Shown: positions 43,656 to 51,273 of the stretch, in pieces
Layout: every line of letters starts with the position of its first letter
Numbering within the stretch: position 1 is the first letter of the stretch
Assembly (NCBI RefSeq): GCF_003002815.1
Contig: NZ_PVTF01000011.1
Span: 1 to 64,000 of the forward strand
Length of the DNA stretch: 64,000 nucleotides
DNA from: Umezawaea tangerina
GTDB lineage: Bacteria; Actinomycetota; Actinomycetes; Mycobacteriales; Pseudonocardiaceae
Reading direction: 5' to 3'
Made by a program: the position numbers and the translations under genes
Notes under the pieces: generated by a model
Seen by the model: the letters and a program-made list of their open reading frames with translations, nothing else
Told to the model about the DNA's origin: nothing
The model's database searches: none

Positions 43656-45497
43656 ATGTGCGGGATCGCCGGCTGGGTTTCCTACGAAGTCGACCTGACG
43701 CAACGGCGGGACGTCGTCGACGCGATGACCGCGACCATGGCGTGCCGAGGTCCCGACGACCGGGGCACGTGGGTGCGCGGCGACGTGGCGCTCGGCCACC
43801 GGAGGCTGGCCGTCATCGACCTGCCGGGCGGCAAGCAGCCCATGAGCGTGACGACGCCGAACGGCGAGGTCGCCATGGTCTACAGCGGTGAGGCGTACAA
43901 CTTCGCCGAACTGCGCGAGGAGCTGACCGGGCTCGGGCACACCTGGGAGACCGACAGCGACACCGAGGTCGTCCTGCACGGCTACCTGCAGTGGGGCGAC
44001 GCGGTGGTGGACCACCTCAACGGCATGTACGCCTTCGCGATCTGGGACGAGCGCGACCGGAAGCTGGTGATGATCCGCGACCGGATGGGGATCAAGCCGT
44101 TCTACTACTACCCGACCCGCGACGGCGTCCTGTTCGGCTCCGAGCCGAAGGCGATCCTGGCCAACCCGCTCGCCGCCCCGGTGGTCGACACCGACGGCCT
44201 GCGCGAGCTGTTCGGGTTCACCAAGCGACCGGGCTGGTCGTTGTGGAAGGGCATGAGCGAGGTCGGGCCGGGGACCCTCGTGACGGTGTCGCGCGAGGGC
44301 ATCCGGACCCGCACGTACTGGAAGCTCGACGCGAGGCCGCACACCGACGACCAGGAGACCACGGTCGCGCGGGTGCGCGAGCTGATGACCGACATCGTCG
44401 ACCGGCAGCTGGTGGCCGACGTGCCGCGCTGCGTGCTGCTCTCCGGTGGCCTCGACTCCAGCGCCATCACCGGGCTCGCGGCCGTGCGGCTGGCCGAGCA
44501 GGGGGAGCGGGTGCGGACGTTCTCCGTCGACTTCGTGGGCCAGGAGGAGAACTTCACGCCGGACGAGATGCGCGACACCCCGGACTCGCCGTTCATCCGC
44601 GACGTGTCGCGGCTGGTCGGCTCGGCGCACCAGGACGTCGTGCTGAACCCGGAGGAGCTGACCGACCCGGCCGTGCGCCGCGCCGTGATCACCGCCAGGG
44701 ACGTCCCGGCCGGGCTGGGCGACATGGACACCTCGTTGTACCTGCTGTTCAAGGCGATCCGCGCCGAGTCGACGGTCGCGCTGTCGGGCGAGTCGGCCGA
44801 CGAGGTGTTCGGCGGCTACCGCTGGTTCCACGACGAGGCCTCGGTGAACGCCGACACCTTCCCGTGGCTGGCCTTCCGCAACGGCCTGATGTCACAGCGG
44901 GAGGCGCTGCTCAGGAGCGAGGTCGGGGCGAGGCTGAACCTCAAGGAGTACGTGGCGGACCAGTACCGCACGGCCGTGGCGGCGGTGGAGCACCTCGACG
45001 GCGAGTCCGAGCACGAGGCGCGGATGCGCACGGTCTGCAACCTGCACCTGAGCCGGTTCGTGCGGATGCTGCTGGACCGCAAGGACCGCACGTCGATGGC
45101 CGTGGGACTCGAGGTGCGGGTGCCCTTCTGCGACCACCGGCTGGTGGAGTACGTCTACAACACGCCGTGGTCGCTGAAGACGTTCGACGGCAGGGAGAAG
45201 AGCCTGCTGCGCCACGCCACCGAGCACGTGCTGCCCGCGTCGGTGCGCGACCGCGTGAAGAGCCCGTACCCGTCCACCCAGGACCCCGGCTACGCCGCCG
45301 CGTTGCAGCAGCAGGCGAAGGAAGTGCTGGCGGAGAAGGACAACCCGGTCTTCGACGTCGTCGACCGCGACTGGGTGCACCGGGTGTCCGAAGTGGACGC
45401 GGCCACCATGGCGCCGTACCAGAGGATCGGGCTGGACCGGACGCTGGACCTGCACCACTGGTTCGACATCTACCGCCCCGAGGTGCGGCTCGACTGA
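43656..45497 (+). CDS. asnB: Asparagine synthetase (glutamine-hydrolysing)
   Basis: This 613-residue class B asparagine synthetase makes asparagine (or an analogous amide) from aspartate, glutamine and ATP. The Ntn glutaminase domain begins with the catalytic C2 (MCGIAGWVSYEVDL) and has RGPDDRG, VYSGEAYNF and RDRMGIKPFYYY. The synthetase domain has the PP-loop LLSGGLDSSAITG near residue 262, followed by ALSGESADEVFGGYRWFH and DRKDRTSMAVGLEVRVPFCDHRLVEYV. ATG 43656 follows CGGAGG. It could serve primary metabolism or amide formation in a natural product; its isolated position does not decide this. Confidence 0.94.
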   Translation: MCGIAGWVSYEVDLTQRRDVVDAMTATMACRGPDDRGTWVRGDVALGHRRLAVIDLPGGKQPMSVTTPNGEVAMVYSGEAYNFAELREELTGLGHTWETDSDTEVVLHGYLQWGDAVVDHLNGMYAFAIWDERDRKLVMIRDRMGIKPFYYYPTRDGVLFGSEPKAILANPLAAPVVDTDGLRELFGFTKRPGWSLWKGMSEVGPGTLVTVSREGIRTRTYWKLDARPHTDDQETTVARVRELMTDIVDRQLVADVPRCVLLSGGLDSSAITGLAAVRLAEQGERVRTFSVDFVGQEENFTPDEMRDTPDSPFIRDVSRLVGSAHQDVVLNPEELTDPAVRRAVITARDVPAGLGDMDTSLYLLFKAIRAESTVALSGESADEVFGGYRWFHDEASVNADTFPWLAFRNGLMSQREALLRSEVGARLNLKEYVADQYRTAVAAVEHLDGESEHEARMRTVCNLHLSRFVRMLLDRKDRTSMAVGLEVRVPFCDHRLVEYVYNTPWSLKTFDGREKSLLRHATEHVLPASVRDRVKSPYPSTQDPGYAAALQQQAKEVLAEKDNPVFDVVDRDWVHRVSEVDAATMAPYQRIGLDRTLDLHHWFDIYRPEVRLD

Positions 45498-45509
45498 GCC
45501 TTCCGCGGG

Positions 45510-46352
45510 TCAGGAGTCGGACGCGCCCATCACCAGGCCTTCGATGGTGTGCTTCTGGGTGATCGGCAGCAGGGTGTCGACGACGGGGCAGACCAGGTGG
45601 GCGCGCACCGACTCCGGCAGGGATGCCAGGAACCCGCGGGTCACGGCGGTGTCGTGGCGGGCGCTGTTGTCCGCGTCCGGCGCGTCCAGGCCGAGGACGA
45701 GGACCGGGCGGCTCTTGGCGGAGTGGTTCGCGGTGCCGCGGTGGACGGTCAGCGCCGAGCGGATCGAGATGTCGCCCATCCGCGGGAACTTGCGCACGGC
45801 GAGCTCGCGGTAGCGCGGGTAGGCGTCCTTGGGCGGGAACATGCCGTGCTCGAACGCGGCGCCGTCGTCCCAGTGGGTGCCGGGCGCGATCTCGAACGGT
45901 CCCATGTCCGGTTCGGTGTCGACGGCGGTCACGTTGACGGCGAGCGAGGTCAGCCGCCGGTGGCGGGAGGTCTCCTCGGGCATGGGGAAGTCGCGGTGCC
46001 ACGGCTGGTCGACCGCGTCGGCGAGCGGGACGTCGAAGCCGACCTCGACGATCCGGTAGTCCGGGCCCAGCACCGCCTCGGCGACGGCGGTGATCCACGG
46101 GTGGGAGGCCAGCTCGGCGAACCCGCCGAGCTGCTCGGGGTGGATCTCGACGTAGTAGCGGTTCGGGCCGCGGCCGACCGCGCCGTCCGGGCGCGACCGC
46201 GCCTCGGTGAACGCCGTGTCGACGTCCTCGCCCAACCGCCGCACCCAGTCGCGGGTGAACGCCCCCGGCAGGCCGATGATGCCGTCCTCGTGGAGGCGGT
46301 CGGTCAACGCCGTGAGCCGGTCGGCGGACAGCGGGGTTCTCGGTGCGGTCAT
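45510..46352 (-). CDS. Phytanoyl-CoA dioxygenase (PhyH)-like Fe(II)/2-oxoglutarate oxygenase
   Basis: This 280-residue non-haem iron oxygenase has the HxD facial-triad pair H119/D121 in QPWHRDFPMPEE and the distal His in TVHRGTANHSAKSRPV with the 2-oxoglutarate-binding Arg. IGLPGAFTRDWVRRLGEDVD at the N terminus is typical of PhyH relatives. It would hydroxylate a small molecule; the substrate is unknown. ATG 46352 has GGAGG 5 bases upstream. It is divergent from a LacI regulator, and the gap between them is packed with operator repeats, so regulation by that protein is very likely. Confidence 0.88.
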   Translation of the reverse strand: MTAPRTPLSADRLTALTDRLHEDGIIGLPGAFTRDWVRRLGEDVDTAFTEARSRPDGAVGRGPNRYYVEIHPEQLGGFAELASHPWITAVAEAVLGPDYRIVEVGFDVPLADAVDQPWHRDFPMPEETSRHRRLTSLAVNVTAVDTEPDMGPFEIAPGTHWDDGAAFEHGMFPPKDAYPRYRELAVRKFPRMGDISIRSALTVHRGTANHSAKSRPVLVLGLDAPDADNSARHDTAVTRGFLASLPESVRAHLVCPVVDTLLPITQKHTIEGLVMGASDS

Positions 46353-46370
46353 CACGGCCTCCGGATGGCA

Positions 46371-46418
46371 TTTGCAACGTGGCAAAGGCCAGTGTGCAAC
46401 GTGGCATGCCACGTTGCA
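46371..46418. promoter_or_regulatory. Operator array between the PhyH and LacI genes
   Basis: A perfect 24-bp palindrome spans 46395-46418 (core CGTGGCATGCCACG at 46400-46413). A second site at 46371-46386 (TTTGCAACGTGGCAAA) repeats its left half. The 11-bp word GCAACGTGGCA occurs at 46374 and 46396, exactly 22 bp apart, about two helical turns. The -10-like TATGCT for the lacI-type gene is at 46424-46429. The layout fits a LacI-family protein that binds two sites and represses both divergent genes. Confidence 0.75.
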
Positions 46419-46451
46419 AGAGTTATGCTGCCGGTGCGCGAGAGGAGCGGG

Positions 46452-47438
46452 ATGACCCCGAAGCTGCGGGACGTGGCCGAGCACGCGGGCGTGTCGGTGC
46501 GCACGGTGTCCAACGTGGTCAACGAGTTCCGCTACGTCGCGCCCGCGACCCGCGAACGGGTGCAGGCGAGCATCGACGCCCTGGGCTACCGGCCCAACAT
46601 GGCCGCGCGGACGTTGCGGCGCGGTCGCACCGGGCTGGTGGCGCTGGTGATCCCGGAGATCGACTCGCCCTACTACGCCGAGCTCGCCGCGCGGACGGTG
46701 CGCGTCGCCGAGGCCCGTGGGCTGACCGTGCTCATCGACCAGACCGACGGTGACGCCGAGCGCGAGACCGAACTGCTGCACGGCAGGCGCGGCCAGCTGG
46801 TCGACGGCGTCCTGTTCAGCCCGTGGGGGGTGGCCGCGGCGGAGCTGGCCTCCCGGACCGACACCGTCCCGCTGGTGCTGCTGGGGGAGCACGACGGCAC
46901 CGCCGGGGTGGACCACGTCGTGATCGACAACGTCGCGGCCGCGCGCGAGGCCACCGGGCACCTGCTGGCGGGCGGCCGGCGGCGCGTAGCCGCGATGGGC
47001 GTCCAGCCGCGCTCGCTCAACGCGACCGCACGCCAGCGGCTCGCCGGGTACCGGGCCGCACTGGCGGAGGCCGGACTGCCCGCCGACCCCGAGCTGGAGG
47101 TGCCGGTGCGGCGCCTGCACCGCGCCGACGGCCACGAGGCGATGCTGCGGCTGCTGGACTCGCCCCGGCCGCCCGACGCGGTGTTCTGCTTCACCGACGA
47201 GCTCGCGCTGGGGGCGTTGCGGGCGGCGGCCGACCGCGGCGTCGCGGTCCCGGAGTCGTTGGCGCTGGTGGGTTTCGACGACGTCGAGGACGGCCGTTTC
47301 AGCGTCCCGGCGCTCACGACCGTGTCCCCGGACAAGGACCGCATCGCCGAGCTGGCCCTGGACCTGCTGACCCACCAGGCTGACGCGCCGCGGTCCGTCA
47401 TCGCCCCGCACCGGCTGGTGGTGCGCGAGACGAGCTGA
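46452..47438 (+). CDS. LacI-family transcriptional regulator
   Basis: This 328-residue LacI repressor has the N-terminal helix-turn-helix LRDVAEHAGVSVRTVSNVVNEFRYVAPATRERV and hinge helix YRPNMAARTLRRGRT, followed by a periplasmic-binding-protein-like effector domain (ALVIPEIDSPYYAELAARTVRVAEARGL, FCFTDELALGALRAAADRGVAVPESLALVGFDDVEDG). The effector is probably a sugar or related small molecule. It is divergent from the PhyH gene and very likely binds the repeats in between. ATG 46452 follows GAGGAGCGGG. Confidence 0.92.
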   Translation: MTPKLRDVAEHAGVSVRTVSNVVNEFRYVAPATRERVQASIDALGYRPNMAARTLRRGRTGLVALVIPEIDSPYYAELAARTVRVAEARGLTVLIDQTDGDAERETELLHGRRGQLVDGVLFSPWGVAAAELASRTDTVPLVLLGEHDGTAGVDHVVIDNVAAAREATGHLLAGGRRRVAAMGVQPRSLNATARQRLAGYRAALAEAGLPADPELEVPVRRLHRADGHEAMLRLLDSPRPPDAVFCFTDELALGALRAAADRGVAVPESLALVGFDDVEDGRFSVPALTTVSPDKDRIAELALDLLTHQADAPRSVIAPHRLVVRETS

Positions 47439-47451
47439 GCGCTGAGGACCG

Positions 47452-48273
47452 TCAGAACCGGAACCGGACGATGCGGGTGGACCGCCTCAAGGCAGGCACC
47501 AGGTTCAGGAGGCGGTACAGGCGGCGGACGTTCGCGGGCGCCTTGGCCAGCATCTCCGGCGAGTCGTTCATCGGCGCCTCGTCGACGTACTCGAGCCGCG
47601 GGTGCCACTTGGCCAGCGCGGCCGGGTCGTCGAAGCCGCAGTGGAAGCCGGTGCCGTACCTGCGCAGCGTGGGATCCCACTTCGACGTGCGCCAAGCCCG
47701 GACCGACACGGTGTCGAACTGGAGCTGCCCGGTGGGGAAGGCGTCGACGACAGCGGTCAGCAGCCGACGGAGGTCGGCCTCGGTCAGGTAGGGCACCAGT
47801 CCCTCGGCGATCATCAGCACCGGCCTGCCCTTGGGGACGCGGTCCAGCCAGGCCAGGTCGGTGACGGCGGCGCCGATCTGGGTGTGGTGCTCCCTGGGCG
47901 GCAGGAACCGCTCCCGCAGCTCGACGACGGCGGGGTAGTCCAGGTCGAACCAGTCGACGGTGGCGGGCGGGTCGAGTCGGTACACCCGCGCGTCGAGGCC
48001 GCAGCCCAGGTGCAGCACGACCGCGTCGGGGTGCACGGCGAGGAACTCGCGGGCCCAGTCGTCGTGGGCCTTGGCCCGCGCGACCGCGACGAGCCCCATC
48101 TGGCTGGTGCCGAACCTGCGCTTGTCGTAGTCGGGGTCGAGCCCGCTCATCACCCGCTCGGCGTGCCGGTCGCCGAGGATCGGTTCCGGCAGGCGGTTGT
48201 CCAGCGCCTTGGCCCTGAGCACGGGGCCGAGGGTCTTCTGCACCCCGACGAGTCCGGTGTCGTCCACGTCCAC
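47452..48273 (-). CDS. Class I SAM-dependent methyltransferase (LCM/TcmP-like)
   Basis: This 273-residue protein resembles the leucine-carboxyl-methyltransferase/TcmP-type O-methyltransferases of actinomycetes. Motif I is AVVLHLGCGLDARVYRLD, followed by VDWFDLDYPAVVELRERFLP and the conserved MIAEGLVPYLTEADLRRLL. The family includes polyketide carboxyl O-methyltransferases such as TcmP. No partner pathway is adjacent; it ends 14 bp from the convergent LacI gene. Confidence 0.88.
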   Translation of the reverse strand: MDVDDTGLVGVQKTLGPVLRAKALDNRLPEPILGDRHAERVMSGLDPDYDKRRFGTSQMGLVAVARAKAHDDWAREFLAVHPDAVVLHLGCGLDARVYRLDPPATVDWFDLDYPAVVELRERFLPPREHHTQIGAAVTDLAWLDRVPKGRPVLMIAEGLVPYLTEADLRRLLTAVVDAFPTGQLQFDTVSVRAWRTSKWDPTLRRYGTGFHCGFDDPAALAKWHPRLEYVDEAPMNDSPEMLAKAPANVRRLYRLLNLVPALRRSTRIVRFRF

Positions 48274-48366
48274 GACGGTACTGAGGTGCGGGGGAGCGGG
48301 GAAGCCCGGCCCGCGGCGTGCTTTCCTTGTCGTCGCAGGAGAACTCGGCGACGAGCCGCGGGGTGG

Positions 48367-48918
48367 CTACCCGGACCGCCGCGGGGACAGGCCGTCCAGC
48401 ACTATGTCGACGGCCCCGTCCAGGACGACCTGCTCGCCGCGGGCGTTGGTCAGCGCCCTGATCAGCAGGTAGACCTCGTCCACCGTCGCGTCCGCGCGCA
48501 CCTCACCGGCCTGCTGGCCGCGGGTCAGCAGCTCCTCGACGGCGTCGCGCACCACGACGGCCGCGGCCTCCACCTCGTGGGCGGGGCCGGTCGAGTCGGC
48601 GGACTCCTCCAGCAGCGCGACGAGCGCGAGCTTCGCCGGGGCACCCGAGACCATCTCCCGGAACGTCCGCCGGAACGCCGCCCCGGCCTCGCCGTCCGCG
48701 CCCCGCGCCCGCGCGGTCTCGGCGAGCAGGGTGAGGTGCCGGACGATCGTGGCCTCGAGCAGCAGCCGCTTGGTCGGGAAGTGGCGGAACACGGTGCCGA
48801 TCCCGACGCCCGCCCGGCGCGCGACCTCCTCGGTCGAGCCGGCGTTGCCGGACTTGCCGAAGACCTCCTCGGCCGCGGCCAGCACCCGGTCCCGGTTCGC
48901 CCGCGCGTCGCTCCGCAT
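48367..48918 (-). CDS. TetR-family regulator
   Basis: This 183-residue TetR regulator has the DNA-binding domain at residues about 8-52 (RVLAAAEEVFGKSGNAGSTEEVARRAGVGIGTVFRHFPTKRLLL). It is divergent from the NTF2-like gene at 49030. Two matching 16-bp inverted repeats lie in the 111-bp gap, so it probably represses that gene and perhaps itself. Confidence 0.9.
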   Translation of the reverse strand: MRSDARANRDRVLAAAEEVFGKSGNAGSTEEVARRAGVGIGTVFRHFPTKRLLLEATIVRHLTLLAETARARGADGEAGAAFRRTFREMVSGAPAKLALVALLEESADSTGPAHEVEAAAVVVRDAVEELLTRGQQAGEVRADATVDEVYLLIRALTNARGEQVVLDGAVDIVLDGLSPRRSG

Positions 48919-48967
48919 CCCTCCATCTTCCCTCCTCGGCGCTCCCGCACCCCCGGTGGCCGAATCC

Positions 48968-49014
48968 TTGCTGATCGGAGTCTGGACTCCGTATTATTCG
49001 GAGTCTGAACTCCG
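48968..49014 (+). promoter_or_regulatory. Promoter of the NTF2-like gene with twin TetR operators
   Basis: TTGCTG (48968-48973) and TATTAT (48992-48997) are 18 bp apart, a good promoter for the gene at 49030. CGGAGTCTGGACTCCG (48976-48991, perfect 7-bp arms) fills the spacer between the two hexamers. CGGAGTCTGAACTCCG (48999-49014, 6-bp arms) lies immediately downstream of the -10 element. The two copies start 23 bp apart and differ at one position. Binding at both would lock out RNA polymerase. Confidence 0.8.
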
Positions 49015-49029
49015 CTTGAAAGGGATCCC

Positions 49030-49467
49030 ATGACGCGCACTCCCGAAGAGACCTTCCGCGCCGTCCTCGACGGCGCCTGCCGGTTGCAGAACGGCGATCG
49101 CGACCAGGTCGACGAGCTGGCGGAGCTCTACGCCGAGAAGACCGACGTCCGGCACCCGATGGCCCCGCTCGGCGACACCCCGCTGCTCGGCCGCGAAGCA
49201 CTCCGGCGGCACTTCGCCGCGGCGGGGGCGGTGGGTCTGGCGGGGTTCCGCGTGGAGGACGTGCGCGTCCACCACACCGCCGACCCCGAGGTCGTCGTGG
49301 GCGAGTTCACCTACCGCGGCGACGCGGGCTGGTCGGCGTCGTGCGTCATCGTCCTGCGGGTCCGCGAGGGGCGGATCGTCGAGTCGCGGGACTACATCGA
49401 CCACGTCGGCCTCGCCCGCGCCGCGAACGGGCTCGACGCACTCTGCGCACAGCTGACCGGCGCCTAG
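49030..49467 (+). CDS. Nuclear transport factor 2 / SnoaL-like protein
   Basis: This 145-residue NTF2/SnoaL-like protein has TFRAVLDGACRLQNGDRDQVDELAELYAEKTDVRHPMAPLGDTPLLGREALRRHFA and VVGEFTYRGDAGWSASCVIVLRVREGRIVESRDYIDHVGLA. The last motif is the usual ending of limonene-epoxide-hydrolase/ketosteroid-isomerase-like domains. Its small-molecule substrate or ligand is unknown. It is transcribed from a strong-looking promoter wrapped in TetR operators, so it may act on the regulator's inducer. Confidence 0.85.
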   Translation: MTRTPEETFRAVLDGACRLQNGDRDQVDELAELYAEKTDVRHPMAPLGDTPLLGREALRRHFAAAGAVGLAGFRVEDVRVHHTADPEVVVGEFTYRGDAGWSASCVIVLRVREGRIVESRDYIDHVGLARAANGLDALCAQLTGA

Positions 49468-49937
49468 GGGGCGGTCGTCTTCGGGGGCGGTGCTCCCGGT
49501 CGGATGCGGGAGTCCGGTCGATTTCCTTCCTGTCCGGAACATCGGCTCGCCAATAATGCGCTCCCGGTTATCGGGACCGATTTGCTATACCGAGCCGGAA
49601 ATGCTCACCGGCGTATCACCATTCTTCGCGGGTGGAACTCCTGGCGCTGACTCCCTGCGGAACTGCCCATTGTCCGCTTCGTCGTCCCACTTCGAGTAAT
49701 AGTGGTGCGCTGTGGTGCTGTCAACCGCCTGATGTCGGCAGTTGGGGTGGGAAGCGGTTCCGAATCGGGCGTGACGCAGGACAAGGAGGTGTGCATACCG
49801 GCCTGTTCGTGCTGGTGGGGCGGTTGTGGTCCGGTGGACAAAAGGCGTCGGGGCTGTCCGGTCCGGTTCGTGGACTACCCGGCTCATATATCACACAAGC
49901 CACGGGTGTCGGGCAGATAAGTGCCAACGGTACCCCC
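49468..49937. other. Non-coding gap upstream of the carrier-protein biosynthetic operon
   Basis: This stretch separates the NTF2 gene from the operon beginning at 50030 and is visibly less G+C rich than the flanking genes. I see no convincing gene in it. A short frame at 49771-49920 encodes a 49-residue peptide with five cysteines (VCIPACSCWWGGCGP), but its codon use is not that of a host gene and it lacks a ribosome-binding site. A perfect Shine-Dalgarno-like AAGGAGGT at 49783-49790 has no well-spaced start codon. The composition suggests imported DNA at the edge of the operon. Confidence 0.5.
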
Positions 49938-49966
49938 TTGAGGCATTTCCATTGCTGCCCTATATT
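49938..49966 (+). promoter_or_regulatory. Predicted promoter of the carrier-protein biosynthetic operon
   Basis: TTGAGG (49938-49943) and TATATT (49961-49966) have the ideal 17-bp spacing, giving a transcript start near 49973 and a leader of about 57 bases before the ATG at 50030. It is the clearest vegetative-type promoter in the window. No obvious operator overlaps it. Confidence 0.7.
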
Positions 49967-50029
49967 GATGGAATCCGGTCGACGCGCCACTCGAGATCCG
50001 GTTCATCCCTGGGCGAAGGGAAATGCCGC

Positions 50030-51262
50030 ATGAGCGCAGCCTTGCCCATGACCAGGTCGAACCGGGGATTCCAGTGGTATTGGTCCGGCGCGGCGGCGAG
50101 CGCCATGGGCGACCGGGTGACCGGGTTCGCCGTGCCGAGCATCGCCATCCTGGTGCTGGACGCGTCCGGCACCCAGGTCGGTGTGCTGGCCGCGATGGGC
50201 TGGCTCGCCTACCCCGCGCTCGGCGTGGTCGCGGGCGCGCTCGTGACGTCCCTGCCCCGGCGCGGGGTGATGGTGGTGGGCGAGCTGGTCCGGTTCACCG
50301 CGTTCGCGACCGTCCCGCTGGTGGCCGCGCTCGGGTACCTCACCGTGGGGTGGCTGTTCGTCGTGGTCGCGGTCGCCGGGGTGGCGACGGTGTTCGTCGA
50401 CATCGCCGGGTTCGTCTACCTGCCGACCCTGATCGGGCCGGACCACCTGGTCGGGGCCAACTCCCGACTCCAGAGCACGGACAGCCTGTCCAAGCTGGTC
50501 GGTCCGGCGCTGGCCGGTGGGCTGATGAACGCCCTGGGTCCGTTCACGGGGCTGCTGCTGGGTTCGCTGCCGTTCCTCGGGTCGGCCTGCGGCCGGGCGA
50601 GGCTGCCGCGGGCGGCGGTCGGGTCCACTGTCCGAAGTGGATCGATCGGCCACCGCATCCGGCAGGGGCTCGACTTCGTCCGGCACCACGACGTGCTGCG
50701 CGGGCTCGTGATCGCCTCCGCCGTGCGGAACTTCGGCACCGGTGCCGTGGACGCGGTGCTGCTGCTGTTCGCCTACCGCGCCCTCGGGCTGTCCAGCCTG
50801 ACCGGCGGCCTGCTGCTGGCGGCGGGCGCGGTCGGCGCCATCGCGGGCGCGTTCGCCGTGCGCGGGATGACCGCGCGCCTCGGCGTCCGCCGCGTCCTGC
50901 TCGTCACCGGGCTGGAAGGGCTGTCCTGGCTGGCCGTGCCGCTGTGCCTGGTCGCGCCCGCCCTGCCCCTGCTGGTGGCCATCCGGGTGTTCTCGTCGTT
51001 CTGGATGCCGACGTGGAACGTGGTGACGACGAGCGTCCGGCAGGCGCTCACCCCGGACGACCGGCAGGGCACCGTGCACGCCGCGGTGCGCACCGCCATG
51101 TCCTCGACCATCCCCCTGGGCTCGGTCATCGGCGGCGTGGCGGGTGGCGCGCTGAGCGCCCACCTCGGCCCGGCGCCTGGACTCGTGCTCGTGCTCGTCG
51201 CCGGTGGCGCGTGCGCCGGACTGAGCGTCGCCCTGATCAACCGAGTCGCAGCGCGACTGTAG
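50030..51262 (+). CDS. MFS transporter, probable product exporter
   Basis: This 410-residue major-facilitator protein has about twelve membrane helices. It begins GFQWYWSGAAASAMGDRVTGFAVPSIAILVLDASGTQVGVLAAMGWL, with the layout of MFS_3/enterobactin-exporter-like drug efflux proteins (YLPTLIGPDHLVGANSRLQSTDSLSKLVGPALAGGL is their characteristic helix 5 region). AAGGGAA precedes ATG 50030. It is the first gene of an eight-gene operon and most likely exports the product, giving self-protection. Confidence 0.9.
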   Translation: MSAALPMTRSNRGFQWYWSGAAASAMGDRVTGFAVPSIAILVLDASGTQVGVLAAMGWLAYPALGVVAGALVTSLPRRGVMVVGELVRFTAFATVPLVAALGYLTVGWLFVVVAVAGVATVFVDIAGFVYLPTLIGPDHLVGANSRLQSTDSLSKLVGPALAGGLMNALGPFTGLLLGSLPFLGSACGRARLPRAAVGSTVRSGSIGHRIRQGLDFVRHHDVLRGLVIASAVRNFGTGAVDAVLLLFAYRALGLSSLTGGLLLAAGAVGAIAGAFAVRGMTARLGVRRVLLVTGLEGLSWLAVPLCLVAPALPLLVAIRVFSSFWMPTWNVVTTSVRQALTPDDRQGTVHAAVRTAMSSTIPLGSVIGGVAGGALSAHLGPAPGLVLVLVAGGACAGLSVALINRVAARL

Positions 51263-51273
51263 GAAGGAGGCCG

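Noticed and set aside
44108-44752. Minus-strand 214-codon frame inside asnB
   Set aside because: It is antisense to the asparagine synthetase PP-loop region, rich in Ser and Arg, with no domain; a shadow frame.
49771-49920. Cys-rich short frame as a RiPP precursor for the radical SAM enzyme
   Set aside because: It has no ribosome-binding site, codon use unlike the host's genes and lies upstream of the best promoter. The operon's carrier protein and condensation enzyme argue for a non-ribosomal product. Kept only as a low-score observation.
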